Counted from the stretch's first letter, positions 9,233-19,131 are shown. The stretch is DNA of 64,000 bases from Alcanivorax limicola (GCF_019931215.1 NZ_JAIOUB010000002.1:744001-808000), one strand, 5' to 3'. Numbers and translations are program-made. The notes: a model not told the origin generated them from the sequence alone.

Positions 9233-10027
9233 TCAGGTGTCCGACGGTCCCGGCAGCGTGCGCGCCAGTGCCCACACATCGACCCGCGCGGCGCCGGCGC
9301 GCAGCAGTGCGAGCGCGGCGGTCTGTGCGGTGCTGCCGGTGGTCACGACGTCATCCACCAGTGCCAGGTGCAGGCCGTCTACGGGACGGTCGACAATCAG
9401 TGCGTTGCGCAAATTACGACGTCGGGCGCTGGCGTCGAGCCCCTGCTGGGAGGGTGTGGCAGTAGGCCGGATCAGGGCCGGTAACACGGGAATAGCCAGC
9501 CGCGTGGCCGCCGTGTCCGCCAGCCGTGCAGCGGGATTGAAGCCACGCCACCACAGCCGTCGCCAGTGCAGCGGCACGGGCACCAGCGCTTCCGGGCGCG
9601 GCACAGCCAGACGGCCGTCGGCGATCAGTGCCAGCTGTGTGTGCCAAAGATGCAGCAGGGGACGCTCCAGCACCAGGCGCCGCTGGCGCTTGTAGCCCAG
9701 CAACAGCAAATCCAGCGGAAACTGGTACGCCAGCGGGGCAACGACCCGATCAAAGGCGGGCGGGTGGCGCAGACAACGGCCACACAGCGGCGGCAGATCA
9801 CCCGCCGCGCCGCCGTCGCGACCAGCGCCTGCTGCCAGCGGCAAGCCGCAACGGCAGGCACCATACCCGCCCGGCCGCGCGCCGGGTTGCCAGATTGCCA
9901 TGGGGGTGATGTCTGCCAGGCATCCTGCACACAGGCCCGACGGGATCTCGGCGGGCAAGCGGCAGAGGGGGCAGGGTGGCTGGAGCAGGTTAAAAATTGT
10001 CCATTCGTAAACTTTTGAGATGCTCAT
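9233..10027 (-). CDS. comF: ComF-family phosphoribosyltransferase-like protein
   Basis: ComF proteins support DNA uptake in competent bacteria and resemble phosphoribosyltransferases. This 264-residue protein has the expected N-terminal zinc-ribbon cysteines (CPLC at about 19-22, CAGC at about 33-36, then CRC and CGRC) and the C-terminal PRPP-binding motif VDDVVTTGST (about 217-226). It starts at ATG 10027, only 65 bases from the divergent bioB gene, an arrangement I recall from several gammaproteobacteria. The role of Gram-negative homologues is partly by analogy with Haemophilus ComF. Confidence 0.88.
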   Translation of the reverse strand: MSISKVYEWTIFNLLQPPCPLCRLPAEIPSGLCAGCLADITPMAIWQPGARPGGYGACRCGLPLAAGAGRDGGAAGDLPPLCGRCLRHPPAFDRVVAPLAYQFPLDLLLLGYKRQRRLVLERPLLHLWHTQLALIADGRLAVPRPEALVPVPLHWRRLWWRGFNPAARLADTAATRLAIPVLPALIRPTATPSQQGLDASARRRNLRNALIVDRPVDGLHLALVDDVVTTGSTAQTAALALLRAGAARVDVWALARTLPGPSDT

Positions 10028-10031
10028 CTGG

Positions 10032-10060
10032 TTGACATGTCCCTGTCGGCTACCTAATCT
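10032..10060 (+). promoter_or_regulatory. Sigma-70 promoter of the biotin operon
   Basis: A consensus -35 box TTGACA (10032-10037) is followed after exactly 17 bases by TAATCT (10055-10060), a close match to the -10 consensus. Transcription would start around 10067, giving a leader of about 26 bases before bioB. Confidence 0.8.
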
Positions 10061-10092
10061 GCCCCCAGACTAGCCGCCCCGGAGCAGGGAAC

Positions 10093-11247
10093 ATGACAGC
10101 CATTACCGCCAATTCACCGACGACATCCGCCCCGTCTTCTGTCAGCCAGGGCGCACGCGCCGGCACCCGCCACGACTGGCGCCGGGATGACATCGAGGCG
10201 CTGTTTTCCCTGCCCTTCAACGATCTCCTGTTCCAGGCCGCCTCGGTGCACCGGGCCCACTTCGATCCCAATGCGGTGCAGGTGTCCACGCTGCTGTCGA
10301 TCAAGACCGGTGCCTGCCCGGAAGACTGCAAATACTGCTCCCAGTCCGGGCACTACAACACCGAGCTGGAAAAAGAGAAGCTGCTCGAAGTGCAAAAAGT
10401 GATCGAGGAGGCGAAGCAGGCCAAAGAGAAAGGCGCATCCCGCTTCTGCATGGGGGCCGCCTGGCGCAGCCCGCGTGAGAAAGACATGGCCTACGTCCTG
10501 GAGATGGTCAAGCAGGTCAAGGCGCTCGGCATGGAAACCTGCATGACCCTGGGGATGCTCACCAAAGATCAGGCGGACTCGCTGGCAGATGCCGGTCTCG
10601 ATTACTACAACCACAACCTGGATACCTCGCCGGAATACTACGGCAAGGTGATCACGACCCGGACCTATGATGACCGGATCAACACCCTGGCCAATGTCCG
10701 CGATGCGGGCATGAAGGTGTGCTGCGGCGGCATCGTCGGCATGGGCGAAGGGCGCCACGATCGCGTCGGCCTGCTCCAGCAACTGGCCAACCTGCCGCAC
10801 CATCCTGAATCAGTGCCGATCAACATGCTGGTCAAGATCGAAGGCACGCCGCTGGCGGATGTCGATGATCTGGACCCGTTCGAGTTTGTGCGCACCATTG
10901 CGGTGGCGCGCATCCTGATGCCGGAATCGTTTGTGCGCCTGTCTGCCGGGCGTCAGGAAATGAACGACCAGACCCAGGCCCTGTGTTTCATGGCCGGTGC
11001 CAATTCCATCTTCTACGGCGAGCGTTTGCTCACCACCGACAACCCGGAAGCGACCCACGACCGGCAGCTGTTCAATCGCCTGGGCATTCACCCGCTGACG
11101 CTGGAAGCCGGAGACTATTCCGACGAAGCGGCCGAGCAGGCCCTGCAGGCGCAGATCGCCGGGCAGGAAGCGGAAGAACAGGGGCTGTTCTACGACGCCA
11201 TGGGCAAACGCGCCGCGAAACCGGTGCTGAACAAACGCGTCTCCTGA
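10093..11247 (+). CDS. bioB: Biotin synthase
   Basis: BioB is a radical-SAM enzyme that inserts sulphur into dethiobiotin, the last step of biotin synthesis. The 384-residue protein carries the 4Fe-4S cluster motif CPEDCKYC (residues about 74-81) in the usual context [29 protein letters not shown] and the [11 protein letters not shown] segment, which contributes the conserved arginine of the 2Fe-2S site, are present. The ATG is preceded by GGAGCAGGGAA, a good ribosome-binding site. It is the first gene of bioB-bioF-bioH-bioC-bioD, behind a strong promoter. Confidence 0.97.
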   Translation: MTAITANSPTTSAPSSVSQGARAGTRHDWRRDDIEALFSLPFNDLLFQAASVHRAHFDPNAVQVSTLLSIKTGACPEDCKYCSQSGHYNTELEKEKLLEVQKVIEEAKQAKEKGASRFCMGAAWRSPREKDMAYVLEMVKQVKALGMETCMTLGMLTKDQADSLADAGLDYYNHNLDTSPEYYGKVITTRTYDDRINTLANVRDAGMKVCCGGIVGMGEGRHDRVGLLQQLANLPHHPESVPINMLVKIEGTPLADVDDLDPFEFVRTIAVARILMPESFVRLSAGRQEMNDQTQALCFMAGANSIFYGERLLTTDNPEATHDRQLFNRLGIHPLTLEAGDYSDEAAEQALQAQIAGQEAEEQGLFYDAMGKRAAKPVLNKRVS

Positions 11248-11268
11248 GCCGCCGGCCATCTCGCCAGC

Positions 11269-12456
11269 ATGTCCGCCCCCGCCAGCACGGCCCAGGCATC
11301 TCACCCCTTTGATCTGGCGCCGGCGCTGGCCGAGCGCCGGCGCCTGCATCGCTACCGCCAGCGTCTGACCCAGACCGCACCCGCCGGGCGGCAAGCGCGG
11401 GTGGACGGCAGGCACTATCTCAACTTCTGCGCCAACGACTATCTCGGCCTGGCCAACCACCCGGATGTGATCCGCGCGCTGCAGGACGCTGCGAGCGATA
11501 CGGGTGCGGGCAGCGGCGCCTCCCATCTGGTCTGTGGCCACAGCTATCATCATCACGCATTGGAAGAGGCCCTGGCAGACGCCACCGGGCGCCCCCGGGC
11601 CTTGCTGTTTTCCACCGGTTATATGGCCAACCTGGGAATCATCGGGGCATTGCTCGACAAGCAGGACGCGGTATTTCAGGACCGCCTGAACCACGCTTCA
11701 CTGATCGACGCCGGGCTGGCCTGCGGCGCCCGGTTCCGCCGCTATCTCCACAATGATCCGGCCAGTCTGGGAGCCCAGCTCGATAAAGCCGGTGATGCCC
11801 GCCGCAAGCTGGTGGTCACTGATGGCATCTTCAGTATGGATGGCGACGCGGCGCCACTGGCTGCGTTGTGCGATGCCGCAGAAAGCCGTGACGCCTGGCT
11901 GATGGTGGATGACGCCCATGGCTTCGGCGTGCTCGGCCCGCAGGGCGCAGGCACCCCTGCCGCGCAGGGCGTGGATCATCGGGTGCCGGTGTATATGGCG
12001 ACACTGGGCAAGGCGCTGGGCAGCTTCGGCGCCTTCGTGGCGGGCAGTGACGATCTGATCGAGACGCTGATCCAGTTTGCGCGACCCTACATCTATACCA
12101 CCGCGATGCCACCGGCCGTGGCGGCGGCGACTCTGGTCAGCCTGCGGCTGACGCAGGCTGCCGATGATCGCCGTGAGCTGCTGGCGGCGCATATCCGCCG
12201 CTTCCGTGACGGCGCGGCACAGCTCGGCTACACCCTGATGGATTCCGCGACCCCGATCCAGCCGCTACTGATCGGCAGCGATGCCGATGCGGTAGCATTG
12301 AGCGAGCGGTTGCGAGAGCGGGGCTGCCTGATCTCCGCCATCCGCCCACCCACGGTGCCCGAGGGCACGGCCCGGTTGCGCATCACCCTGTCTGCCGCGC
12401 ACACGCCGCAGGATGTGGATACGCTGCTGGCTGCACTGGAGGAGAGCGCACGCTGA
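11269..12456 (+). CDS. bioF: 8-amino-7-oxononanoate synthase
   Basis: BioF is a PLP enzyme that condenses pimeloyl-ACP (or -CoA) with alanine to form 8-amino-7-oxononanoate. The 395-residue protein has [14 protein letters not shown] (about 47-60), the aspartate motif [11 protein letters not shown] and the PLP lysine in [12 protein letters not shown] (about 245-256). It begins 21 bases after bioB. Its stop TGA shares its A with the ATG of bioH, showing translational coupling. The order bioB-bioF-bioH-bioC-bioD is common in pseudomonads, with bioA located elsewhere; bioA is indeed absent here. Confidence 0.96.
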   Translation: MSAPASTAQASHPFDLAPALAERRRLHRYRQRLTQTAPAGRQARVDGRHYLNFCANDYLGLANHPDVIRALQDAASDTGAGSGASHLVCGHSYHHHALEEALADATGRPRALLFSTGYMANLGIIGALLDKQDAVFQDRLNHASLIDAGLACGARFRRYLHNDPASLGAQLDKAGDARRKLVVTDGIFSMDGDAAPLAALCDAAESRDAWLMVDDAHGFGVLGPQGAGTPAAQGVDHRVPVYMATLGKALGSFGAFVAGSDDLIETLIQFARPYIYTTAMPPAVAAATLVSLRLTQAADDRRELLAAHIRRFRDGAAQLGYTLMDSATPIQPLLIGSDADAVALSERLRERGCLISAIRPPTVPEGTARLRITLSAAHTPQDVDTLLAALEESAR

Positions 12457-13289
12457 TGGCGACACTGATCCCGTTTCATAACACGTACCAGAGCACAGCG
12501 GCTGAGCCGGACGGGCCCCAGAGCGAGAAAAGGGACCTGGTGTTGTTGCATGGTTGGGGCCTGCATTCCATCGTCTGGGATGACGTCATGCCCGGCCTGC
12601 TGGCGCATTTTCGTGTGACCGTGATTGATCTGCCCGGCATGGGCCAGAGTCCACTCCCCAACGACGATTACACGCTGGATTTTCTGGTGGAACAGATGGC
12701 CGCAGTGATGCCGGACAAGGCGCATGTTCTGGGCTGGTCCCTGGGTGGCATGGTCGGGATCGCCCTGGCGGCCCGGTATCCCCAGCGGGTGCAGTCCCTG
12801 ATCACGGTCGGCACCAGCCCGCGTTTTACCACCGCCGACGGCTGGCCCGCCGCCATGGCACCGGCGATTCTGGATAAATTCACGGAAGTGTTCGACGAAG
12901 ACGAAGCGGGCACCCTGATCCGTTTTCTCGCCCTGAATTGCAAGGGCAGCGCCACCCAGCGTGACGACACGCGGCGGCTCAAGGAAATCCTTTATTTTTG
13001 CGGGCTGCCGGCGGGCCGGGCGTTGCGCGGCGGTCTGGCGATTCTGCGTGATGTCGATCTGCGCGACGCACTGGCCAGCCTGAAGCAACCGTTGCTGATG
13101 CTGTTCGGCGAGAACGACAATCTGGTGCCCGCCGCTGTGATTCCCGACATCCAGCACCTGCACCCGGAAATGGACTGGGCCCTGCTGGCAGACATGGCGC
13201 ACGTACCGTTTGTGTCGGCGCCGGATATCTTTCTGCAGGCGGTGCTGGATTTCTACCGGGAGCAGGAGATCGTCCCGTGGGAAGCATGA
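12456..13289 (+). CDS. bioH: Pimeloyl-ACP methyl ester esterase
   Basis: BioH hydrolyses the methyl ester of pimeloyl-ACP, ending the disguised fatty-acid elongation that makes the pimelate moiety of biotin. The 277-residue alpha/beta hydrolase has the oxyanion motif LLHGWGLHS (about 29-37) and the nucleophile elbow GWSLGG, serine at about residue 92. The acid is probably in FGENDNLVPA and the histidine in MAHVPF. The start overlaps the bioF stop by one base. Its N-terminus is about 15 residues longer than I expect for E. coli BioH. Confidence 0.93.
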   Translation: MATLIPFHNTYQSTAAEPDGPQSEKRDLVLLHGWGLHSIVWDDVMPGLLAHFRVTVIDLPGMGQSPLPNDDYTLDFLVEQMAAVMPDKAHVLGWSLGGMVGIALAARYPQRVQSLITVGTSPRFTTADGWPAAMAPAILDKFTEVFDEDEAGTLIRFLALNCKGSATQRDDTRRLKEILYFCGLPAGRALRGGLAILRDVDLRDALASLKQPLLMLFGENDNLVPAAVIPDIQHLHPEMDWALLADMAHVPFVSAPDIFLQAVLDFYREQEIVPWEA

Positions 13290-14089
13290 GTCCGCCCGCC
13301 GCGACGCCGGGCAGCCGTGCGGTCAGCCGTCATTTCGGTGGCGCCGCCCGCACCTATGATGCCCACGCCGATGTGCAGCTCAGTGCCGCCCGCGCCCTGA
13401 TCGCGTTATTGCCTGCTGATCTGCAGCCGACCCGGGCGCTGGACCTTGGCGCGGGCACAGCGCCCATGGCGCGCCGGTTGCAGGAACGTTTGCCGCAAAC
13501 CCACTGGCTGGCACTGGATATTGCCCTGCCGATGTTGCAGGAGGCGCAAACCCGCGGCCGCCTGAATGCGCGCTATAGCGCCGTGTGTGCCGATGTCATG
13601 CGCCTGCCGTTGGCGCACCAGAGCATGGATCTGCTGTACTCCTCCTTCGCCCTGCAGTGGTGCCAGCAATTGCCTGCGCTGGCCGCCGAACTGACCCGTG
13701 TCACCGCACCCGGCGGGGTCTTTGCCCTGTGCGTGCCGGTGGCCGGGACTCTGGGCGAGTTGCGCGACAGCTGGGCCGAAGCGGACAGCGCGCCACACGT
13801 CAACCGCTTCCATACACTGCAGGACTGGGAGGCGGCCTTTGTCGCGGCGGGCTGGTTCACCGAGACCGCGCATCAATGGCAAGTACAGCAGCATTACCCG
13901 GACGTGCGCGCCATCAGCCATATGCTGCGCGCCACCGGCGCCCATCATGTCTTCCGCAGTCAGCCCCAGGGCCTGACCGGCCGCCGCCGCCTGCAGGCCA
14001 TGATGGCGGCCTACGATACCCGTCGCACCGATGCGGGTCTGCCGGTGACCTGGCAGATCGGTCAGCTGGTGCTGCGGCGCCCCGAATAA
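13277..14089 (+). CDS. bioC: Malonyl-ACP O-methyltransferase
   Basis: BioC methylates malonyl-ACP with S-adenosylmethionine so that fatty-acid enzymes can extend it to pimeloyl-ACP methyl ester. The SAM-binding motif ALDLGAGTAPMARRL lies at about residues 53-67. The family N-terminal region FGGAARTYDAHADVQ lies before it, and MDLLYSSFALQWC corresponds to motif IV. The start is either GTG 13277, with GGAG 8 bases upstream, or ATG 13286, which overlaps the bioH stop as ATGA. Either way translation is coupled to bioH. Confidence 0.93.
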   Translation: MGSMSPPAATPGSRAVSRHFGGAARTYDAHADVQLSAARALIALLPADLQPTRALDLGAGTAPMARRLQERLPQTHWLALDIALPMLQEAQTRGRLNARYSAVCADVMRLPLAHQSMDLLYSSFALQWCQQLPALAAELTRVTAPGGVFALCVPVAGTLGELRDSWAEADSAPHVNRFHTLQDWEAAFVAAGWFTETAHQWQVQQHYPDVRAISHMLRATGAHHVFRSQPQGLTGRRRLQAMMAAYDTRRTDAGLPVTWQIGQLVLRRPE

Positions 14090-14111
14090 GCCAGCAACCG
14101 GATACACCACC

Positions 14112-14777
14112 ATGACTGACAGACCTGTTCCCCGCGGCCGCTTTTTCATCACCGGCACCGATACCGGTGTCGGCAAGACCTGGGTCGCCAGCCGCCTGCT
14201 GGAGCGCGCCAGCGCCGCCGGCTTGCGCACCCTCGGCCTGAAACCCGTGGCCGCCGGCGCTGATGACATGCCCTCTCCCTGCGGCACGCATACGGGCCCC
14301 ACCAACGAAGACGCCCGCGAGTTGATGCAGGCCGCCAGCATCAAATTGCCTTATGACCAGATCAATCCGGTGCTGCTGCAGGCGCCCATGGCGCCGCACC
14401 TGGCTGCCGAACAGGAAGGCAAGCGGCTCTCTGTGGCGCGCCTGGCGGGGTATGTACGGGGGGCGCTGCTCAGTGAGCAGGCCCGGGAGCCTGATCTGCT
14501 GCTGGTGGAAGGCGCGGGGGGCTGGCTGGTGCCGCTCAACGATCGGGAGACCCTCGCCGATCTGGCCAAAGAGCTGGAACTGCCGGTGATACTGGTGGTG
14601 GGGATGCGCCTGGGCTGCCTGAATCACGCCCTGCTCAGCGCAGAAGTGATCCGCGCCAGCGGCTTGCGGCTGGCGGGGTGGGTCGCCAACCGGCTGCCGG
14701 GCGAGCCGATGCCGGCGGTGGAGGAGAACGAAGCGACGCTGACCCAGTGGCTGCGCGCGCCGCGTATCCGGGCGTGA
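14112..14777 (+). CDS. bioD: Dethiobiotin synthetase
   Basis: BioD closes the ureido ring of dethiobiotin from 7,8-diaminopelargonate, CO2 and ATP. The 221-residue protein has the P-loop FFITGTDTGVGKTWVA (lysine at about residue 24), the LKPVAAG motif (about 47-53) and VEGAGGWLVPL (about 133-143), all typical. It follows bioC by 22 bases and is the last gene of the biotin operon. The stop directly abuts the stop of a convergent reductase gene, with no room for a terminator between them. Confidence 0.96.
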   Translation: MTDRPVPRGRFFITGTDTGVGKTWVASRLLERASAAGLRTLGLKPVAAGADDMPSPCGTHTGPTNEDARELMQAASIKLPYDQINPVLLQAPMAPHLAAEQEGKRLSVARLAGYVRGALLSEQAREPDLLLVEGAGGWLVPLNDRETLADLAKELELPVILVVGMRLGCLNHALLSAEVIRASGLRLAGWVANRLPGEPMPAVEENEATLTQWLRAPRIRA

Positions 14778-15845
14778 TCAGCCTCTTTTGCGCACCAGCC
14801 CATCATCCAGCGCTTGCTGGAAATGCTCGGTCAGCGTGTCGGCCAACGGCCGGTACTGCACGCCCAGCGCCTTGCTGCGGCGGTTGTCGAAGCGAATCTT
14901 GTGGCCCACATTCAGGCGAATGAACTGGCGTGTGACCGGGCCCATCAAGGGGCCGAAGGCCCAGGCGATCAGCTTCGGCGCACGCAGGCGCGGGAACGGG
15001 TAGGCCTTGCCGAAATGGCCACGCAGGATACGCGCGATGCCCAGCATGCTGATGTCCTGATTGACCAGAATATAGCGCCCGCTCGCATCGGGGCTGAAGG
15101 CCGCCAGCAGGTGCGCGCGGGCCACATCCCGCACATCGACCACGCCGAAACGCAGGTCCGGCACCCCGGTGCGCAGGCGGCCATCACCGATCTGGCACAG
15201 GGCATCAATGCTGGCGGATTTGCTGGCGTTGGTCAGTGACGGGCCGTAGACCATGCCGGGATTGATGGTGGCCATGTCCCAGCGTTCTTGCTGAGAGTGT
15301 ATGGCCCAGGCTTCACGTTCGGCGGCGAGCTTGGAGTATTGATACGGGTTGTGGGTCTCGCTGCTGGTGGTATTCCAGTCGTCTTCGCTGAAGGCCGCCT
15401 TGCCGCTGCGCGCGAGATCCGCATTGTCGCCATAAATCGCGGCGACACTGCTGGTGACAATCACACGCTTCACGCTGGCGTTGCGGTTCACCGCTTCCAG
15501 CACATGGCGGGTGCCTTCAACGGCAGGCCGGACCAGCGCCTCGTGGGCGCTTTTGAAGCCGGTGAGCACAAACGGCGATGCGGTGTGCATCACGATATCG
15601 CAGCCTTGCATCGCAGCATCAAAACTCTGTGCGTCCAGCAGATCCGCCTTGAACAGCTTGAGTGTGCCCGGTGCCTGTGCCGCAATGGCCTGCAAGTGAG
15701 CAACGCTGCCAGCGTTATCCGGATTGCGCACCGTGGCGTGCACGGTGTGCCCGGCATCCAGCAGATCCTTGACGATCCAGCCCGCAATGTAGCCGGAGGC
15801 GCCGGTGACCATGACGGTGGCGGGGGACTGATCAGGTGACGTCAT
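14778..15845 (-). CDS. NAD(P)-dependent epimerase/dihydroflavonol reductase-like protein
   Basis: This 355-residue extended short-chain dehydrogenase resembles the dihydroflavonol-4-reductase/aldehyde reductase group. It has the dinucleotide-binding motif VTGASGYIAGWI (residues about 13-24), DIVMHTASPF and the catalytic YQYSKLAAE (tyrosine and lysine separated by three residues, about 167-175). The start ATG has GGAG 7 bases upstream. Bacterial members reduce a range of aldehydes and ketones, so the substrate is unknown. It is transcribed toward the biotin operon and shares no obvious function with it. Confidence 0.87.
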   Translation of the reverse strand: MTSPDQSPATVMVTGASGYIAGWIVKDLLDAGHTVHATVRNPDNAGSVAHLQAIAAQAPGTLKLFKADLLDAQSFDAAMQGCDIVMHTASPFVLTGFKSAHEALVRPAVEGTRHVLEAVNRNASVKRVIVTSSVAAIYGDNADLARSGKAAFSEDDWNTTSSETHNPYQYSKLAAEREAWAIHSQQERWDMATINPGMVYGPSLTNASKSASIDALCQIGDGRLRTGVPDLRFGVVDVRDVARAHLLAAFSPDASGRYILVNQDISMLGIARILRGHFGKAYPFPRLRAPKLIAWAFGPLMGPVTRQFIRLNVGHKIRFDNRRSKALGVQYRPLADTLTEHFQQALDDGLVRKRG

Positions 15846-16045
15846 TGTGTTTCTCCGGAGGCTGCTGAAAAGCTGGCATCATAGCAGCTTGTGGCCGGAC
15901 GACGATGACACGAGGCGAGAGCGGCGGTTTACCGCGCGGTACGGGCGGCATTGTCGAGGGGCATTGTGGAGGGCAGGGTGCCGGAATCTGCTATTGTCTG
16001 GTCTCTGCACATCTGATTTCTGCACAAGGGGAACGGTGAGGTGTT

Positions 16046-16834
16046 ATGACGTCTTCATTAAAGGGATTTGAGCAGCAGTACTATGATTTGCTGTCCGTGC
16101 CGCGCACTGTATTTGTCCGTGGCTCCGGACCGGCGGTGGTCGTGTTGACGGAAGTGCCGGGCATCACGCCCCAGGTGGCAGCTTTTGCCGAACGGGTGGC
16201 GGATGCCGGCTTCCGGGTCTATATGCCGCAGTTGTTCGGTACGCCGGGCAAGCCGTTGACCAAAGCCTATGCCGCGCAGACCCTCGGCAAGATATGTATC
16301 AGTCGCGAATTCCGGGTGCTGGCGGCGAACCGGTCGAGCCCGGTGATTGACTGGCTGCGGGCACTGGCCCGGCAGGCACATGAAGAATGCGGCGGCCCCG
16401 GCGTGGGGGTCGTGGGGATGTGCCTGACGGGGAACTTCGGGCTGGCGATGATGCTGGATGCGCCGGTCATCGCCCCGGTGCTGTCGCAGCCTTCATTGCC
16501 GGTGGGCCCGACCCGTGCCCAGCGTGCGGCATTGCATGCTTCCGATGAAGAGGTCGCGGCGGCCCACGAAAAGATCGCGTTGCAGGGCGCGCGTATTCTG
16601 GGGCTGCGCTTCAGTCAGGATATGCTCTGCCGGGGCGAGCGCTTTGATCGCTTGCGGGAAGAGTTCGGTGACGCGTTCGAGGCGATCGAGATCGATGCGC
16701 GCCATGCCCGCCAGGGCACCGGCACGCCGGCCCACAGTGTGCTGACCACGCACCTGATTGATGAGCAGGGCGAGCCGACCCGTGAAGCGCTGGATCGCAC
16801 GCTCGCCTTTCTGACGGAGCAGTTGCGGCCTTAG
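16046..16834 (+). CDS. Dienelactone hydrolase family protein
   Basis: This 262-residue alpha/beta hydrolase has the nucleophile motif GVVGMCLTG (cysteine at about residue 126), where dienelactone hydrolases use cysteine rather than serine. A probable catalytic acid lies in ILGLRFSQDM and histidine in TPAHSVLT near the C-terminus. Family members hydrolyse lactones or esters, and no catabolic genes are nearby to suggest a substrate. The 200 bases upstream (15846-16045) hold the start of the divergent reductase and no motif I can identify with confidence. A GGTGAGG stretch before the ATG may serve as ribosome-binding site. Confidence 0.82.
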   Translation: MTSSLKGFEQQYYDLLSVPRTVFVRGSGPAVVVLTEVPGITPQVAAFAERVADAGFRVYMPQLFGTPGKPLTKAYAAQTLGKICISREFRVLAANRSSPVIDWLRALARQAHEECGGPGVGVVGMCLTGNFGLAMMLDAPVIAPVLSQPSLPVGPTRAQRAALHASDEEVAAAHEKIALQGARILGLRFSQDMLCRGERFDRLREEFGDAFEAIEIDARHARQGTGTPAHSVLTTHLIDEQGEPTREALDRTLAFLTEQLRP

Positions 16835-16855
16835 GGTTGTCTCAGGCAGCGCCCT

Positions 16856-18445
16856 TCAGGCAACACCCTGGCTGCGCAGATAGTCTTCATAGCTGCCGTG
16901 GAAATCGACGATGCCGGTGGGCGTCAGTTCGATGATCCGGGTGGCCAGGGATGACACGAATTCCCGGTCATGGCTGACGAACAGCAATGTGCCGGGATAG
17001 TTTTCCAGCGCCAGGTTCAGCGACTCGATGGACTCCATGTCCAGGTGGTTGGTGGGCTCATCCAGCAGCATGATGTTCGGGCGCTGCAGCATGATCTTGC
17101 CGAACAGCATGCGGCCCTGTTCACCCCCGGAGAGCACGTTGACCTTCTTGGCAATGTCGTCCTGGGAAAACAGCAGCCGGCCCAGCGTGCCGCGAATCAC
17201 CTGCTCGTCGTCACTGGGCTTGCCCCACTGATTCATCCAGGGGATCAGCGTCAGCGGATCGGCAAAGTCCGAGGCATGATCCTGCGCGTAATACCCCAGC
17301 GTGCTGTTTTCGGACCACTTGATCTCACCGGCGCTGGGCGCCAGGTCACCGACCAGGCAACGCAGCAGCGTGGTCTTGCCCACGCCGTTGGGGCCGATGA
17401 TGGCGACGCGCTCACCGACTTCCACCGTCAGATCCAGATCCGCAAACAGCTCCTCATCAAAGCGTTTGGCCAGCCCCTTTACTTCCAGCGCGTTGCGGAA
17501 CAGTTTCTTGTCCTGCTCGAAGATGATGTACGGGCTCTGGCGGCTGGAGGGCTTGATTTCCTCCAGCTTGATCTTGTCGATCTGCTTGGCGCGGGAGGTC
17601 GCCTGCTTGGATTTCGAGGCATTGGCCGAGAAGCGGCTGACGAAGTGCTTCAGATCGGCAATCTGCGCCTTCTTCTTGGCGTTGTCAGACTGTACCCGTT
17701 CACGCGCCTGGGTGGAGGCAGTCATGTACTCGTCATAGTTGCCCGGGTACAGACGCAGCTCACCGAAATCCAGATCCGCCATATGCGTGCAGACACTGTT
17801 GAGAAAGTGGCGGTCGTGGGAAATGATGATCATGGTGCAATCGCGCTGGTTGAGAACGCCTTCCAGCCAGCGGATGGTGTTGATATCCAGGTTGTTGGTC
17901 GGTTCATCCAGCAACATGATGTCCGGGTCCGAGAACAGCACCTGGGCGAGCAGCACCCGCAGTTTCAGGCCGGGGGCAATATCACTCATAAGGCCGAAGT
18001 GCTGCTCCACGGGAATGCCCACGCCCAGCAGCAGATCGCCGGCCCGGGACTCGGCGGTGTAGCCGTCCATTTCCGCGAACTCACCTTCCAGCTCACCGGC
18101 ACGCAGCCCGTCTTCCTCGGTCATTTCTGCCTTGGCGTAGATGGCGTCGCGCTCTGCCTTGATCTGCCATAGCTCGTCGTGCCCCATGATGACGGTATCC
18201 ACCACCGAGTATTTCTCGTAGGCGAACTGGTCCTGGCGCAGCTTGCCGACGCGCTCGTTCGGATCCTTGGAGACGTTGCCGGAGGAGGGGACCAGATCAC
18301 CACCGAGAATCTTCATGAAGGTGGACTTGCCGGAGCCATTGGCGCCGATCAGGCCATAGCGGTTGCCGTCGCCGAATTTGACGGAGACGTTCTCGAACAG
18401 TGGCTTGGGGCCGAACTGCATGGTGATGTTGGCGGTGGTCAGCAA
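16856..18445 (-). CDS. ybiT: ABC-F family ATPase, YbiT-like
   Basis: ABC-F proteins bind the ribosome and relieve stalled translation; they have two ATPase domains and no membrane part. This 529-residue protein has Walker A motifs [12 protein letters not shown] (about 32-43) and [10 protein letters not shown] (about 355), a second-domain signature LSGGEQGRM, and two Walker B motifs [12 protein letters not shown] and [13 protein letters not shown] charged linker (about 240-300) separates the domains. The N-terminus [27 protein letters not shown] matches YbiT rather than EttA or Uup as far as I can judge. It is transcribed alone, behind the cold-shock terminator. Confidence 0.88.
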   Translation of the reverse strand: MLTTANITMQFGPKPLFENVSVKFGDGNRYGLIGANGSGKSTFMKILGGDLVPSSGNVSKDPNERVGKLRQDQFAYEKYSVVDTVIMGHDELWQIKAERDAIYAKAEMTEEDGLRAGELEGEFAEMDGYTAESRAGDLLLGVGIPVEQHFGLMSDIAPGLKLRVLLAQVLFSDPDIMLLDEPTNNLDINTIRWLEGVLNQRDCTMIIISHDRHFLNSVCTHMADLDFGELRLYPGNYDEYMTASTQARERVQSDNAKKKAQIADLKHFVSRFSANASKSKQATSRAKQIDKIKLEEIKPSSRQSPYIIFEQDKKLFRNALEVKGLAKRFDEELFADLDLTVEVGERVAIIGPNGVGKTTLLRCLVGDLAPSAGEIKWSENSTLGYYAQDHASDFADPLTLIPWMNQWGKPSDDEQVIRGTLGRLLFSQDDIAKKVNVLSGGEQGRMLFGKIMLQRPNIMLLDEPTNHLDMESIESLNLALENYPGTLLFVSHDREFVSSLATRIIELTPTGIVDFHGSYEDYLRSQGVA

Positions 18446-18566
18446 TGTCTTCTTCCGGAATCAGAGGGCAGGGGCGTACAGGCAGGGCGGCGATGGCGCT
18501 GCAAGGGGCGCGGAGTATGCCACACCTGGTCCCTGGGGTCATTTCCGGCGGTGGTGGTCGGCGCCA

Positions 18567-18600
18567 CAAAAAAAGGCCGCACCGGAGTGCAGCCTTTTTC
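18567..18600 (-). terminator. Intrinsic terminator after the cold-shock gene
   Basis: On the minus strand a GGCTGCAC/GTGCGGCC hairpin is followed by a run of seven T. The flanking A- and T-runs also pair, so it could work in both directions. It follows the hairpin at 18605-18626. Confidence 0.85.
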
Positions 18601-18604
18601 TGGT

Positions 18605-18626
18605 CAACCCGGCCGGAGCCGGGTTG
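18605..18626 (-). other. Second hairpin between the cold-shock stop and its terminator
   Basis: A perfect 9-base-pair stem CAACCCGGC/GCCGGGTTG with a 4-base loop lies 16 bases after the cold-shock gene stop. It has no U-tract of its own. It may stabilise the mRNA 3' end or assist the adjacent terminator. Confidence 0.6.
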
Positions 18627-18642
18627 CACGCTATTCTGAAAT

Positions 18643-18852
18643 TCAGATAGCGACGATGTTCTCTGCCTGAGGACCTTTCTGGCCCTGAGTTACAGTGAAC
18701 TGTACTGCCTGACCTTCGGTCAGTGTCTTGAAGCCTGAGCCAGAGATAGCGCTGAAGTGAGCGAACACGTCAGGGCCGCCTTGCTGCTCGATGAAACCAA
18801 AACCTTTAGCTTCGTTGAACCATTTTACAGTGCCGGTTACGGTATCGGACAT
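18643..18852 (-). CDS. CspA-family cold-shock protein
   Basis: This 69-residue single OB-fold protein binds RNA or single-stranded DNA and melts mRNA structure. It carries RNP1 (KGFGFIEQ, about residues 16-23) and RNP2 (VFAHFSAI, about 29-36), with [13 protein letters not shown] at the front. I placed the start at ATG 18852 (MSDTV), where AGGA stands upstream; the frame stays open 7 codons further. A candidate promoter about 180 bases upstream would give the long leader typical of csp mRNAs. It is not possible to say which paralogue (A, C, D or G) it is. Confidence 0.94.
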   Translation of the reverse strand: MSDTVTGTVKWFNEAKGFGFIEQQGGPDVFAHFSAISGSGFKTLTEGQAVQFTVTQGQKGPQAENIVAI

Positions 18853-19061
18853 GATATAAATTCCTGTTTTCATAAGTAATTTTGCCTGCCGTCATCAGCC
18901 ATTAGGGATGATGTTGGCGAGCGGTTTGGTGCTTTAACACGGTGTACTTACTTATAAAGAACAGACCGAACACTACCGAAACGGGCATCGAAATGGATCT
19001 TATAAGAAGACTTCGTACTGTCACACCCCGTATAGACTAGGCTAATCTGCCCGGTAGTCAA
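18853..19061 (-). promoter_or_regulatory. Cold-shock gene promoter and long 5' leader
   Basis: On the minus strand TTGACT (19056-19061) is followed after 16 bases by TAGTCT (19034-19039), a plausible sigma-70 promoter. Transcription from here would give a leader of about 170 bases before the csp ATG. Such leaders act as cold-responsive RNA switches in known csp genes; structure was not computed here. Confidence 0.5.
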
Positions 19062-19131
19062 TGATTATTTCCCGTGAAGGCTCCCCGTCGGGCGCTGCGG
19101 CACCGCGTTGCGGGCCGCAGCGCGAGGGCGG

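Noticed and set aside
16970-18172. 400-codon plus-strand frame opposite the ABC-F gene
   Set aside because: The minus-strand gene has intact Walker and signature motifs throughout; the plus-strand product has none.
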